Under the pieces are notes generated by a model. The model was not told the DNA's origin. It did not search any database and worked only from the letters and a program-made list of their open reading frames with translations. Positions 24,298 through 36,956 of a stretch of DNA of 64,000 nucleotides are shown here, piece by piece. A program made the translations under genes and the position numbers. The stretch comes from Blasia pusilla. Its lineage: Eukaryota; Marchantiophyta; Marchantiopsida; Blasiales. Position 1 is the stretch's first letter, and every line of letters starts with the position of its first letter. The stretch covers positions 60,078,001 through 60,142,000 of the forward strand of contig CM114272.1 of the NCBI GenBank assembly GCA_050084515.1, given 5' to 3'.

Positions 24298-27200
24298 GCC
24301 TAACTAATGAAAACTCTTGCGCCTTTGAATATCTATTTATATTAGTACGGAGGCTCCCTGGAATGGTAACTGGGCCCTTAAGGTCACGTACCTCGAGCCA
24401 TAGGTACGTTTTTGAAACACTGGAAAACTTTAAAATTGATATTTATGCAGTGTCACCCGAAGTTTGCACGAGAAGCTTACTAGTATATTTTGAAGTGAAA
24501 GTTCCCTCCCTTCCATCCACGCATGGGCCCGATCGATCACGTCTGTATTAAGAACATGGAAGTAGTGAATAACTAGTGTGGCAGTCCGGGAGAGGATGGG
24601 GTAAGCGAACACAGGGATCCCCTATACACCTGTAGTTTTAGGAATGTGATCGGAATCGACATAAGCTGGATGCATTAGAGAATAGTCCTAGAAGACTCTT
24701 GATGTGGTGTTTCATGGAGGGGAAATTTGGAGGATAGTTGGTCCCAAAATATGGAAAATATTATCTTCCACTCTACAACGAATACGAAATGTGGTAGCCG
24801 AGCTCCGATTTTGGGCAGTTTTTTTGTCATTTTCGAGCTTTTTCTTGTGCGGACTGGAACTCGGGCACATTCTGCAAGAAAATTAATCCTATTGTATATA
24901 CTTAGGCGACTCCAATAACATGAGTCTCAAGCGTTAGGAGATAAAGTGGAGGTCCCGGAGGAAGTTGCAAATGCAGCCAAAGTATTGGATGTAGCTGCAT
25001 GAGATCCCTCGACTTTGTTGGTAGCTGTCGCCGGTCGTAGAGAGGATGCTTGGACTTACAGTAAGCTTAGATTGAAACTCATGTCTGGTCTATATTTGAA
25101 AATTATTTGAGATTCTAGTAATTCTTACCGCGTTATTGTGTGAAGATGTGTCCTCTAGAACTTTCTCCTCCCTCATACGGTCCACTGTCACAAGTTTCTT
25201 CTACTTCAAAAATTAACCTTTACCAAAAAAACAATTTCCTTCCGTCATTGAATTGGTCTTTTATGATTTTAGAATAACCCTTGTTGTCCACATGCCATCC
25301 GACTGCAAATGTCAAACATGGGAAATGGTAAAAAACATGGTAGATAAGACTACATTTGCTATCATGGAGATAATGGTCCCTCGAGCTGTTAAGAAAATAT
25401 TCTCTTATTGCATGTGAGTGTCATGTCTCATCTACAAAGGATCTTCAAGGTCGAGCATTTCCCACATATTCAGAATCTTTTTAAGAAAAAAATTATAAAA
25501 TTCATAAATAAGCTTGGGGATATCAGGAAAAAAATTGGGTGCCCAAATTTTCATGCATTCTTTTTATCCAAACATGAAACTGTTCAAAATCCGGAATATG
25601 AAGTGTTCAAGGTGCATGCGCTCTTGAAACGATAGTCGTGTCCTTAGCCTTCCATACATATTATTTAAGATTTCTTATATGTAGTATATCATAAAATAGT
25701 TACAATTATTTCCCTTCTACACTCTCCATTAGATGCCCCGAGCGTAAAGAGGATGGAAAAATTTATGCCACCCAAGATGTAAAGTTTATTGAGAAAAAAT
25801 GTCATTTCAAATTTTTAACCCCTAGTTTTTTTAATGTGCAAATTTTCTCTCAAAAATAGTACCCTTTGAGAAAATTAAGATGGCTCATGGGAGTGCATGA
25901 TATAAACTTCTTCACACCTAGTTTCACTTTAACAAATAATCTTCATTTTGACCATGACCCAAGTAAGACTTTAATGCCCTTCCGTTTGAGGGGCAAGTGT
26001 ATGAATATCCGTTAGTAGCCTATAAATTGTGAAATTTTATGTTTAGATGGACGTATTTTATCATGGTTCTCATATTCTTATGGATTTTATACTTCCATGT
26101 TGAATTCCTCTATTTCATTTTGCCCATTTATGTGAAGGTTTTAAGATGGTAAAATGATATACGATATTATTATCCTTCGTTTCACAAACTCAAATTAGTT
26201 TTATGATTAAATCATTCATGATATACTTTTGCTACTCATAAGTCACTACGACAATTCTTTCATCATGAAATAGTTTTTAAATACGTTTGTCATTGAAATT
26301 TGCATGTGACTTCTTTTAGCCCAAAGAAGCTAAGTGCAGTTTTTCTTGGAGTTCAAAGATTGGTATTGGGTGGACTACTTCCCATAATCTACATCCGACT
26401 GAATTCTTTCGTTTGCAGTGGAATCCATAATTCGGAGAGGGTGAATACACGATTTCATTTCTCGTGCTCTTGTTGCACAAGAAATGTAGACACCCTTACA
26501 CGTGTGGTCACTATGCCGACCTGATTAGTGTGAGATCGAAAGTGGGTTTGTAGGTACTCAATCCGGATGGCTAAATTTCGCAGGACAGCCTCCATACTCA
26601 TCGCCATACAAATCAAGTCGCTGACAAAAACGACGTAAGTATGGGTTACCCTCAGATGCACACATAAATTCAGCACTGTCCAGCTGGAGACCTACTAGTT
26701 CGCTGTCTCCAACTCTGTGCGGCAATGTAACGAACTTATAGGATTCTTTTCGAATTCGACTTTAACCGGCCTGCCCTCAAGGCCTTGGCAAATACCCATG
26801 AGGGCTTCTGGTCTGTTGAGACAGTGAAGATCAGGCCTCCCAGTTCTACTCACCATCGAAATTAACATGTGCTCGCACTGAAGCTTCGTTTTGACGCTCA
26901 TTTCTTGTTGTATGGACACATCTCCTGGCGACGAAACAGACTTATGGTACGCGTGGTAGATTCGGCTGGTGCAGAGGCCCAAACGTACTGTTTAAGCTAG
27001 GAACTTGTATGATGCAGCAAGCGGAGGGTGCGCTCCGCATTTGGATTCCAAAAGTGTGCATAAGCACTAGCCGAGATGCACGTATCGAGTCCGAAAATGC
27101 ACATCCGAGAATATGCCACCGTCTGCTGTAACCCATTCTCATCATATAGATCGATGAAGAATATAACTGGGGAATGAATCTATCCTAGATCCAAGAAACA

Positions 27201-28446
27201 CGTAGGTGTCCACACTTTGTGTTAAGAAAATCGAATTGAGGAAAAAAACAAAAGGACTCAATGAGGTGAGTGATTATACTAAGAGGAATCTCTGCTATCT
27301 CGTCTCCCACCTCAAAAACAGATTAGTTTGGGCACAAAGAAGTGATGGAGACCTAAATAAATAATCGCAATTAATCACAATCCATTTTCTATAATGGAGA
27401 TGATGAGGTCTTCTTAGCCTTCTCCATGCATGCAAAATTTCGTTCGCCTAACAATGCAGTACCACTTTTACTATTCCAGCAGAGCTAGTTTTTGCTGGCC
27501 CGGCGGATCGACAGAGCTATCCATGAGTTAGTCCATCCATCCTCTCGCCTCGGCTCGCGTGTCTCGAGACTCGATTCCTGCGCGCTCGCTCTACAAGGGA
27601 CGGATTTACTATATGTGGAATGCGTTCGGACCTGCGTGGCTGTTACATAAATCCATCTCAAGAAGAACTCGTCGCCTCAAATCAATCTGTGGAGGCTCTA
27701 TTGATTTACGAAGAAGATTACCAGGACAGATTACCGTTTGTCTATCCGAGCGAGAGATTCCATACAAATAAAAAAATACAAGAACGCCACTATTTCTTGG
27801 AATGATGTGCGTATGCTCGGACATAAATTAGTTCGACCGAGGGATTTCTTTCTCAATATTTGGACCTGCTTCTTTTCATACAGATCCGTTCATCTCAAGA
27901 AGGACTTGCCGACTCGGACAGAAGTACGATTTTCAGAAGAGTCGATGCAGCCACCCCACACAACGAAAACTTGTAGCATTAATCTGCGGAGGGTCTATTC
28001 CGGTTTGGATACTTAGCTTGATCGACGGTTAGCTCGTGTTATACATTCCGATACAACCCTTTGAGGCTTCCCTTAGGATGTATAGAGAAGCTATTTGTTA
28101 TATGTCCTGAGTTGAGTTGACCAGTTTTAACAACACCCACAACTTGTAAGAATAGAGTCCATCGAGTCAATTTCACAATAATCAAACACTTACATTTATT
28201 AATAACCATCTATAGAATCTCTACAGTTTCTCTGCGAGAGCAAGACTCGTTAAATGGTTTTCAGTAGTAGTGGCATGTTCTTGCTGACAACCACAAAAGG
28301 AAGCTGCGTGATTGCCTTTCGACATAGCTAATTCGTTTAAAAATATCAGAAGACTACTTCAGTTTGAAAGTTCCTAATGTAGTTCAGAGAATCCGGTCTC
28401 CAGAAACGTTTCATGGATTCTAGATCTGGATCTCGTATTTGGATTT
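24298..28446. other. Stretch without a confident gene
   Basis: No transposon or known protein domain was found. On the minus strand, frames at 26982-26695 and 26676-26455, plus an adjoining frame in between (reading GDSELVGLQLDSAEFMCASEGNPYLRRFCQRLDL in part), run consecutively across about 500 bp. They might be pieces of one decayed unrecognised gene. Frames at 27559-28016 on the plus strand are overlapping and unconvincing. Confidence 0.35.
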
Positions 28447-28680
28447 ATGTATATGTGGATCTACAAAATACCATTGACAGCATACGATCCGGAGAGAGTC
28501 TACTATTTGAAGTTAGCTCCGAATCACTACTTTGGGAGTAAGACGCAGCGGAAAGACTGGATGTTTGACTGTTGGTGTGTCATCTCAACTTTTGACTTGA
28601 AGCTGGTCGAGATTTCGAAGCCGAACAGGAACGAGTCTGGCGCTACTTACTTGCTGCAAGCTTCAGTGATCGTCGCATAG
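28447..28680 (+). CDS. Unrecognised 77-codon ORF convergent with the S1-type gene
   Basis: An ATG frame ending 17 bp before the stop of the minus-strand S1-type gene. Its residues look coding-like (Trp, Cys, Tyr and charged residues in a mixed pattern: KDWMFDCWCVISTFDLKLVEISKPN), but I recognise no family, signal peptide or motif. It may instead lie in the 3' UTR of the convergent gene. Confidence 0.18.
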   Translation: MYMWIYKIPLTAYDPERVYYLKLAPNHYFGSKTQRKDWMFDCWCVISTFDLKLVEISKPNRNESGATYLLQASVIVA

Positions 28681-28697
28681 TTGGTGTTCGATCTAAT

Positions 28698-29090
28698 TCA
28701 GTCTTTCAGGGTTTCTTCCCAGGACGTGATGCGCTTCCATCCAGATGCCTTCTCCCACAGCAGAAGCCCCACGTCATCCGCTCGCCATAGACATTGGGCG
28801 CACTTGATTCCTGGTTGCACATGGTTGAATTTCCAAACCGTTATGTTTCTCCGCTCATACCTGCCCCAAATGAAATCGCACGTGAATTTCGTAGTGTGCC
28901 AGAAGTTTCCGCTGAAACTGAAAGAATACTTCTCATGAGTGCCGAGAATCTTCTGCCCCAGATCGTCATCTTTGGACTTGCAATGAACATACAACTCGCC
29001 TTTCGATGTGTCGTTCACAATCGAGACAGACTTCCCCATCGCTACCCCCAGCAGTACCAGCAAAACAAGCATTCCAACTATCGCCGCCAT
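28698..29090 (-). CDS. Plant self-incompatibility protein S1-family (SPH) secreted protein
   Basis: A 130-residue intronless gene of the S-protein homologue family (PF05938), small secreted cysteine proteins of plants. Poppy S1 (PrsS) is the pollen-inhibiting founding member; most other members have no known role. Residues 1-19 form a clear signal peptide (hydrophobic Val/Leu/Met core ending AMG). The mature part shows the family pattern: VSIVNDTS, LYVHCKSKDDDLG, the YSFSF..NFWHTTKFTCDFIW core, and a C-terminal CAQCLWRADDVGLLL. Four cysteines (37, 71, 97, 100) match the conserved four-Cys arrangement. Length is normal for the family and there is no lesion. The ATG at 29090-29088 gives exactly the expected signal peptide. 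Product identity is firm; the biological role is not inferable. Confidence 0.93.
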   Translation of the reverse strand: MAAIVGMLVLLVLLGVAMGKSVSIVNDTSKGELYVHCKSKDDDLGQKILGTHEKYSFSFSGNFWHTTKFTCDFIWGRYERRNITVWKFNHVQPGIKCAQCLWRADDVGLLLWEKASGWKRITSWEETLKD

Positions 29091-29284
29091 TGTAGATCGA
29101 TCACCAGAGTATCACCTATCCAAACCAACGTTCGCAGCAATGATTACAATCTCTCGTGGTGCGAACAAGGTCTCAATTTGGACCGCCTGAAGAGCAACCA
29201 CATGAACACAGCAACGGAAGAAAGGCACACATTTGCTTCCGAACCAATCCAGAATCCCGGGACATATTCTGCATCACTGTCTTC

Positions 29285-29293
29285 TTTAATATA
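29285..29293 (-). promoter_or_regulatory. Candidate TATA box of the S1-type gene
   Basis: On the minus strand the sequence reads TATATTAAA about 195 bp upstream of the S1-type start codon. It fits a plant TATA element with a long 5' leader, but no transcript start is visible. Confidence 0.35.
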
Positions 29294-29974
29294 GACAATA
29301 CCTTGAAATGAAATATCTTAAAAGTGGATGAAAACGAAGTGAAGATCGTCTCATCAGTTTCAAGAAGTCCAGGTGTCATGTATCGCATAGCGCGTTGCCG
29401 CAAGTAACGTGACCGAAAGAAAGTAACTTAAATGACCCTTTTGATACCGAATGATTTAAGGATAAACGACACAAGTAGCATATCGAAGATCAAGATAATA
29501 TATACATATAAAGAAAAACGGCATCAATTTAAACTATCTATTAAATCGGGTAGAAAAGAATCCCAACCGAAGCCAAACCTAAATCATTACATCTTTTTTC
29601 TTACCAATAAGGTGGGCTCTTCTTTAATGGTCAAGGAGTTCTCATATCAACATTAGAGAGCCTCCTCAACCTATGAAGGCCTTAGGTTTTAAACCTTTCA
29701 ATTTTAATTCATTTCTGGATCTAGAGGTAAAAACAATTGGACAGAAACATGTATTCCAAATATATTCCAAAAAAGGTGTTAATTTCAAAATTAAGTTAAT
29801 AGAATGTGCATAAGTTTACGAATTATAACATATTGGCAATATGAAGACAAAATTTGAATATGGGGAAGTGAAAGTTGGAATCATCTTTGTGAGTTTTGGA
29901 GTTTTAGGAGAAAAAAATTGGTCATGCCTTCTTGAGCGTGCATACTCCTTAAAATAGAAAATCTAGAGTCGTGG
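29294..29974. other. AT-rich stretch without a gene
   Basis: No domain, repeat or transposon end was recognised. The frame at 29432-29656 is Lys/Asn-rich with no family match and is not called. Confidence 0.4.
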
Positions 29975-30168
29975 CACATGCCCTTTTATGTTGGGACCCA
30001 AATATATTACAAGTTGCAACATACCAATGCAAGTTCTTGAATTTGAATCTTCTTTCAATTCTAACTCAAGACACATGCCCTTTTATGTTGGGACCCAAAT
30101 ATATTACAAGTTGCAACATACCAATGCAAGTTCTTGAATTTGAATCTTCTTTCAATTCTAACTCAAGA
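29975..30168. repeat. Perfect 97-bp tandem duplication
   Basis: The unit beginning CACATGCCCTTTTATG at 29975 is repeated without a visible mismatch from 30072 to 30168. Identity indicates a recent event. The open frame over it (29971-30201) simply encodes the same residues in two frames. Confidence 0.97.
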
Positions 30169-30904
30169 TTTGAAGATTCGTGTGAAATTGAGCCCAACTA
30201 GTTGTTTTCCCACTTGGGGATCACATACAATCCTCCTAGTTTAAGAAGATATACACATGAAAGTGCTAATCTATATGACAAACATATGTCATACTTAAGA
30301 CAATAAGACCAAAATAAGGAAAGCTAGGAACCAATTTTAAGACGCATCTTGAGGGGTTCTAGATTTCACAACACGAAACAAGTCAAACATGAATCATAGT
30401 TAATTCCTTATTCCCAAGATTCAAGTGGGTAGGGAGAGAAAGGATCCCTCCCAATAGATACTTGTAGGTTCTTCAAGGGAGCCCCATTCTCTCTCGACCA
30501 TCTACCTTAAGCCCTTAGTTTTGGGTCTTTTAATCCTCAATCCAAACATGGCTCATTTCTTGCAATCTCAAGTTTAGCTAGTTAACCCCCAAGCTTGGAT
30601 GAATCTCATGGCAGATTATCCTCATCATAATTTCCCTCAAACCCACCTTAGGAGCAGAGTTGTACACCGACAAAGTCCATGTCCATCCCTAGACGAACAT
30701 GTGAGTGCAAGCTCAAGTACCCACAACCTGCAAGCAAGTGTGATTAGCTTATAGCGTAGACCCAGACTGAGCCTGCACCAATTCTATGGCCCACGCCCAA
30801 CGTGCACTATTCCGTAGAAGGCCCATATGGCAAGCTTAGATGCGGGCTCTCAGCCCACCATGCAAGCCCTACAAGTGCTTGATTTCGGGGAAACAAATTT
30901 AGGG
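30169..30904. other. Stretch without a recognised gene
   Basis: No gene, domain or clear repeat was recognised between the tandem duplication and copia copy B. Confidence 0.4.
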
Positions 30905-31138
30905 TGTCGGGCAAAAATTTTCTGTAAATAAAAACTAAAAAAATAGGTAGTAAACCCTAGTTTCTCGAATAGTCAAATAGTCGGGAGAAGCAACGATAGC
31001 GCATTCTCGTATGTCGAATGATCTCTATATTCAAGTTTTATGGAAGCTCTTCCATGAGGCACGGATGGACTAGGCCACTTTGTATTTTCAAGATTTATAA
31101 CATATTTCAGCGATTTCATGATATTCTTTTTTCTCACA

Positions 31139-31152
31139 TGGTATCATAGCGA
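31139..31152 (+). other. Primer binding site of copia copy B
   Basis: TGGTATCATAGCGA directly follows the LTR end. It is a one-base variant of the TGGTATCAGAGC complement of plant initiator tRNA-Met used by Ty1-copia elements. Confidence 0.75.
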
Positions 31153-31189
31153 TAGTTTTTCAAGTATTTTGTATGTGGAGATCTAGTGT

Positions 31190-32480
31190 GTTTGCACAAA
31201 TTCTTGAAAGATAATTATCTCTTTTTCAGTTTGTGCTCTCCCTCCTTCTTGGGTAAAGGGAAGTTACATGGATCTAATTGTACACGACGGAAGTTCAAAA
31301 GGAGAAGTGTCCTCGAATAATTTAAGATTAGGGAGACATCTTCATGAGTTAATTAAAATGCACAAGCTACTTTAAGCTTTGCATGCTCATCTTCATCTAG
31401 TGATATCGATCTTATTTTATTGCTAGTGTGGAAATGCTTATCATCTATATGCTATTTTCATGAATGTATTTGATATTTTTTTGGACTCTCATTCAGCATA
31501 CGACCTCTATTGCTAAGGCGTGGAATATTTTGAAGGACCAATATGAAATCCCGAATGAGTCACAGATTTAGAACCTAGAGAAATAACTTACGTCCAAAAA
31601 ATTTCAGAAAGAGAAAGCAAGGAGAACCTTTTTATAAGGATGAAGAATCTCCAAGATCATATCAAAAAAATTGGCGTATTGTGTTGGATTCTCAACATCA
31701 ACTTCTCTCAGCAACATTAATCTGATTGGCCCCCTTTAATGAGGAGAAGCCTAGATTAATCGTTCCAACTTAAACGTCGAATGAGTCATAGTAATATGAC
31801 ATAAGTGGTTTATGGAGGAGCATTACTAGGATTATCTAACCCTATATTGCATCCTTATACAGAGCACCTTGATGCGTCTTCAAGGTCCAGAGGCGCAGCC
31901 CTCAGAAATTGTTTTTCAATAAATAGAAACAAAGAAAAATAGTAAAAAATCCTAGTTTCCGGAGTAGTGAAATAGTTGAGAGCATTCTCGTATATTGACT
32001 TATCTCCATATTCAGGTTCCATCCAAGCTCTTATGTGAGCTCACGGACGGACTAGGCCACTTTGTGTCTCCAAGATTTGTAATACATTTCAATGATTTAG
32101 TCACATTCTCTTTTCCCACTCGTTGGTGGAAAAGGATTGTACCTTCGGGATATGATATTTTTATTACATCTTTGAATGCTTAAGTTAGACCAATATCGCT
32201 AATTTTTTCAATAATTTAATGTGGGTAAAAGAGGAAATGCGTTTCAAAGCAAGGAAGGGAACTGATATCGTGTTTATTTCCAACATACATAGAGGTAAGA
32301 ATTAGGATTACAATTCAAATATCAAGGAGAAATTTCCCAAGAAAGCCTCCAAATGCTTCTATTATCGTAAGGTAGGTTATCTTATCAAAGATAGCAGAAA
32401 TTGGAGTGAAGATGAGAAGAATGGATGTCTAAGGCCTAGGAAGGAGTTTGGAAATTTTATAGAAGTAGAAGAATATGAGA
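31190..32480 (+). pseudogene. Copia copy B gag relic, interrupted by a solo LTR
   Basis: The leader and gag N-terminus (about 31190-31320, LLGKGKLHGSN-like) and the UBN2-type gag continue to about 31681. They resume after the solo LTR near 32122 with a KRIVPSGYDIFITSLNA segment equivalent to the ..RILPPRYDTLVTALNT.. segment of copy C. The zinc knuckle near 32353-32400 keeps its first Cys (TGC at 32356) but has lost later Cys and His positions (Y, R and S substitutions). Confidence 0.78.
31682..32121 (+). repeat. Solo LTR of the same copia family nested in copy B gag
   Basis: It begins TGTTGGATTCTCAACATC, as the copy C LTR does, and ends near 32121 in ..TCTCTTTTCCCACT, a degraded version of the ..TTTTCTCACA terminus. 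Gag coding resumes on the other side. About 440 bp survive, shorter than the 568-bp LTR of copy C. No internal retroelement sequence is attached, so it is a solo LTR or recombination product. Because the host copy is also old, the target duplication is not legible. Confidence 0.82.
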
Positions 32481-32554
32481 TAGATGCTTAAGTAGTAATT
32501 GAAGAATTTTGCACACAAATGCAACATCAATATTCCTCTAAGTCAAAGAGTAAA

Positions 32555-34583
32555 GATACGTGGGTACTTGATGGTAGAGCATGTAGGCACATGACTAATA
32601 AGAAGGATTGGTATAGCTCCTTATAGCATGTACATGAGCCCATCATTGTTATTGTTGGGAATAATGCAAAGTGCCTTGTAGAAGAAAAAGGCGCAATTAC
32701 CTTAGTTTCACAAAAAGGATATTAAAAGAAATTAAAAAAATTACTATATATACTAGAGTTGAAGAAAAATTTGCTTTCAATTATAATATTATGGGACCGC
32801 AACTTAAAAGTTTGCTTCAAAAAATCTAGAGCAGTCATTGAGGATGCCAATGGGAAAGTAGTGGATGAAGGCATCAAGTATAGAGATATCTACAAGTTAT
32901 ATGCTTTTATGACAAGTGTAGGACCTAGTGTAGATATCAGTCACTTGTTGCATGAGACATTTGGTCACCTAAACCTTCCCTTACTTCATCAAATGCAAAA
33001 ATCTGGCATGGTTGCTCATTTACGTAATTTTTTTGGAATGTTGGATATATATGAACCTTGTATGATGGGCAACCAACATTGACAAACATTCCCATAAAAG
33101 TCCAGCATTGGAGCAAAGGCTCCTCTATATCTAATATATGCAGACCTATGTCATTGGTAAAATGCAAACTTTGACACTTTGTGGTTCTTCCTACTTTCTT
33201 TTAGTTTTCAACAATTATAAGAGTGTATTTCCTTTGGGATAAGGTAAGTACTTTTGGAAAACTTAAAGTATGGCACAAGATAGTTGAGAATAATATAGAA
33301 AAGAAGGTTCATAAGCTTTGCAATGATCTAGGAGGAGAATTCTTATAAAAAAAATTCAACAAATATTTGGGGGAGCATGGAATCACGCAACAGTTAACCA
33401 CGATAATGTCATACTCCACGAAACAATGGAATTGTTAAGGGTCAAAATTGAACAATAGTGGAGATGGCAAGATATATGATAAATGCAAAAGGTTTAATAG
33501 AAGGATTTTTTTTGGGCTAAAGTTGTAAATATTTTTGTTTACATTCTAAATAGAAAGCTATCGAGTCAATGCAAGGAATGACTCCTCATCAAGCATACTC
33601 ATGTAAGGTACCATCATTCCAACACATTAGGACTTTTGATAGCAAGAGCTTTGTACATATTCTTGATGCATCAAGGACGAAGCTCGAGTCCAAGAGCAAA
33701 AAGGGCATATTTATGGGATATAATGATGAGTCTAAAGCTTATTTCCTTTGGTGTCCTAAGGCAAAGAAGATGCTTGTGAGTTGTGATATGGCGTTCTAAG
33801 AATAGCCTCGTCAAGTGGTAAACATCAATGGTCTTTCCTCATGATCTTCGAACTAAGATATAACCCACTAGAGCATATGGATAATATTTGCAGAAGAAGA
33901 GGAATTTGATGATGATTACAAAGAGCATTGTGTTCTTCCACTATGGGCGGATCCTAACTGGATAAGGTAACTCTTCGATGGTAAGGATCCACCAGCCATT
34001 GATGAAGTAGCTAAACATCCAAGGAGATTTAAGAGACTAAAGAAGCATAATAAAGCTTCTACACATCTCTTTAATATGGCCTAAATAATAGAGATCTTGG
34101 AGGTGGAAGAGCCATGATGCTTGGATGATGCTCTTGCTGACTCTAATTGTAAAGATGCTATGTAGGTGAAGATGGATATTATTCAAAGAAATAAAATTTG
34201 AACTTTGGTTAAGAAGCCAAGGGACATGAAGATAATTTATACCAATTGCGTGTACAAGACCAAGTACAAGTTGGACAGTACATCAGATAAATCAAAAGCA
34301 AGGTTGGTTGTACACAAATTGATTACTTTGACTTTTGCTCCTACTGCAAGGATGACAACTACCGCAAAGACGGCTTGTATTCCAATACAATATACATGTT
34401 AAATCTGAATTTCTAAATAGGAGTCTCAAGGAGGAGGTGATGTATCTCAACCACCAGATTTTAAGATACCTGAATCAAAAGAGAAAGTATGTTTGCTTGA
34501 TCGAGCATTGTATGGGTTGAAGCAAGCTAGCCCCCAAGGTATAGTATCAATGAATACATACATTCTTTAGAGAGAGGAGTAGG
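32555..34583 (+). pseudogene. Copia copy B pol relic (PR-IN-RT)
   Basis: Recognisable in order: the protease active-site region with LDGRA in place of LDSGA near 32568; the KKNLLS..LWDRNLKVCFKKSRAVIEDANGKVVDEGI segment; GAG_pre-integrase with HETFGHLNLPLL and CEPCMMG-like YEPCMMGNQH (first Cys lost); integrase pieces; the MTPHQAYSCKVPS...KSKKGIFMGYNDESKAY linker (33569-33799); and the RT N-terminus (34205-34530). Multiple stops lie between the pieces. No YVDD or RNase H remains. Confidence 0.83.
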
Positions 34584-36014
34584 ATCCTTGGTTCCCAATT
34601 AATTTGGTAGGAGGCCTAGATTCAAATCTTGCCAAAGATATAAAATTATAATAGGAATAGTAAAGAAGAAAAGAGACATTATATAGGGACTGAATGTAAA
34701 ATTATACATGATACTTGGTTCCCAAATGGTGGAAGATTTGGCCAGATTCAAAACTCACCAATGATGCATGTGATGAAGGTGCCAAGGATGTGATGAAAGA
34801 AACACACAAATAGGAGGACGTTTGCAAAAAAAATAGGAGGAAGATAGTAAATATGTAGAAAGGAAAATTGGAGCTAGAGTAGATATTTGAACCTTGAACT
34901 TATTCATCTTTGTATTAGTGTGAAAGGGTTTAGAAATGAGTAAGAAAATGCAAGGAACTTAAAAAAAATATGCCTTTGTGAAAAATAAAACCATGGACCT
35001 AATGTAGTAATGGAGCACTTTTCCACTAGAATCTCATGGCCAAGGTATTTAGACAATCTACCTTAGCAACATGGACGCACGTCACTATTCCGTATGCTAC
35101 TCATTTGACTCAAACACCATCCTTGCACGAGCTAGACAAGGAGGCTAGTGGGTTGATTCTCATATTGTGCCTTGGCACACTTACTCTCATAGGAGATAGG
35201 ACTAGCTTAAGCTTGCCTTTAACCTCAATTAAGTATCATATGTGCTTAAGACATCTTAGAAACACAACACTCATACCTCAGGGTTTCATGCCCCGCCATG
35301 CATTTTCGTGCAATGGTTGTATACATACTAGTTCACTTCTCTCTTCTTTACATCTTTAGAAAATGCCATTCTTTCACTACCCTTTGTCTCCACTACCCTT
35401 CCTCCTTGACTTTTCTTGTGTTGCGGCCAAGAGATTTTCTTGGAGATTTTGTGATCACTTTGAACATTCCTGTTTATTTTTCTATCTCACTTCACTTGTG
35501 CACTCTAGGTCGTTTGCGTGGACATGTGCATTTGATTTTTTGCGGGACTCTCTCCGATAGGTTTGAGTATCAATGCATGTGTGATCAATTTCCTATGTCG
35601 GTATATGCAACAATGCATTTGGCTTAGATAAGTCCCAAATTTTTCATGTGTGGATATCTCTGCTCACCAAATTGTGTTCAACCTTGGTTACCCCACTTGC
35701 AGCTCTTAAAATTGTAGGTGCATACTATACTCGAGCTCGTTGAGGATTCTATCTTCTTCTTGCAGACTCTCTCCATACAAGGTATTTATCCACAATTGTT
35801 CCTTTCTCTCCATATTTTTTCTGCCGTGGGTGCCTAACATTCTCATATTCTCGGTTTATCTCTCCTCATCATCTCGAATTGAAGCTTCTGTTGCTTAAAA
35901 GTTCAAGGACGCACCTAAAGTGCTTACATAAGTTCAAACCCATATGTGTGTAGTGGGTAGATATATGGAAACTTGAGTCCTATTCCATATATGTGGTAAT
36001 TACATAGCAACATA

Positions 36015-36100
<86 letters not shown>

Positions 36101-36956
36101 CTAGGCCCTCATCATTTCCTAGCAATTTTGACCAAATATTCTCATCTGTTCTTCACTCTTATCCCTTTCTTCTCTCATGTCAACTCCTCGATTTTCTCTC
36201 ATTTGTTGTGCGTCCCCTTACTCTTAGCTTGGCATTTAGTTTCCCTTATGCTTCAATCTATTACTTCCCATCAGAAGCTTATCTTTGTTCTCCATACTCA
36301 TGAGGTCATCAACTCCAGGAGCGCCTTGATCCTTATGGCTTTTGGTTGCATATGGATCGGACTCCATAAGGATCTATTGTTGCTACAATTTGGACACCCC
36401 TACCTTCAATGCATTGCAAACATCTATAAGTTTCACTTCCTAGTCATTGTACTCATTTAGCCACTCTTCCCCTTTTCAGAACAACGAAAGCTGCAACTTC
36501 TCTTTCAAGATGAGCAAAGACCAAAACAACCATTACTTGCTCTCGTACTTTATTTTTGTAGGCAATTTTGCAAAGTCCTTTGTGCTTGTATTTTTACCAA
36601 AAATTCTCCTTCATCTGCTTAAAGATTTTTTTTATTCTTGGCTTAGGGAAAGGGCAAGGGGATATCCGAGTCCAAGATGATCACCACAAACAAATTACTT
36701 TTGGAACTTACTAGACATCCTAGCGCCCAAGTTCTAAAATTCTTTTTATTTTCATTACAGAACTTGTAGTTTCTTTCCTTCTTGCATTTTTTTGCTCCTT
36801 CACTTTTATTGGAAGCTTTTTGGTTATTGAGCAGATGCTTTTAGAATACCTACAGACTACTTGTCTAGTTTAAGAACACTTCAACATTTGGGATATATTC
36901 TATGACAATCCATAACCATTTTGAGGGACACTACATAGGCACATACTCATCAAGCA
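34584..36956. other. Stretch without a recognised gene
   Basis: AT-rich and pyrimidine-rich sequence with overlapping frames of no recognised family (for example 35036-35359 and 36128-36460, the latter hydrophobic by composition). A GA microsatellite lies at 36014-36096. The extreme right end grades into chromovirus sequence. Confidence 0.4.
36014..36096. repeat. GA microsatellite, about 83 bp, one interruption
   Basis: An AG/GA dinucleotide run interrupted once by a GGA near 36028. Confidence 0.97.

Larger units (their letters stand above)
30905..34583 (+). mobile_element. Ty1-copia copy B, degenerate, 3'-truncated
   Basis: A partial 5' LTR (about 30905-31138, ending TTTCTCACA) is followed by a primer binding site and a decayed internal region. 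The internal region has gag (31190-31690 and 32110-32480), a protease relic (about 32555-32750, with the LDG.A..HMT pattern), GAG_pre-integrase (32759-33082), an integrase relic (33290-33600), a linker (33569-34150) and RT up to LYGLKQA near 34530. It stops near 34583 without RNase H or 3' LTR. A solo LTR of the same family sits inside gag. Stops and frameshifts are frequent, and the copy is more decayed than copy C. Confidence 0.9.
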
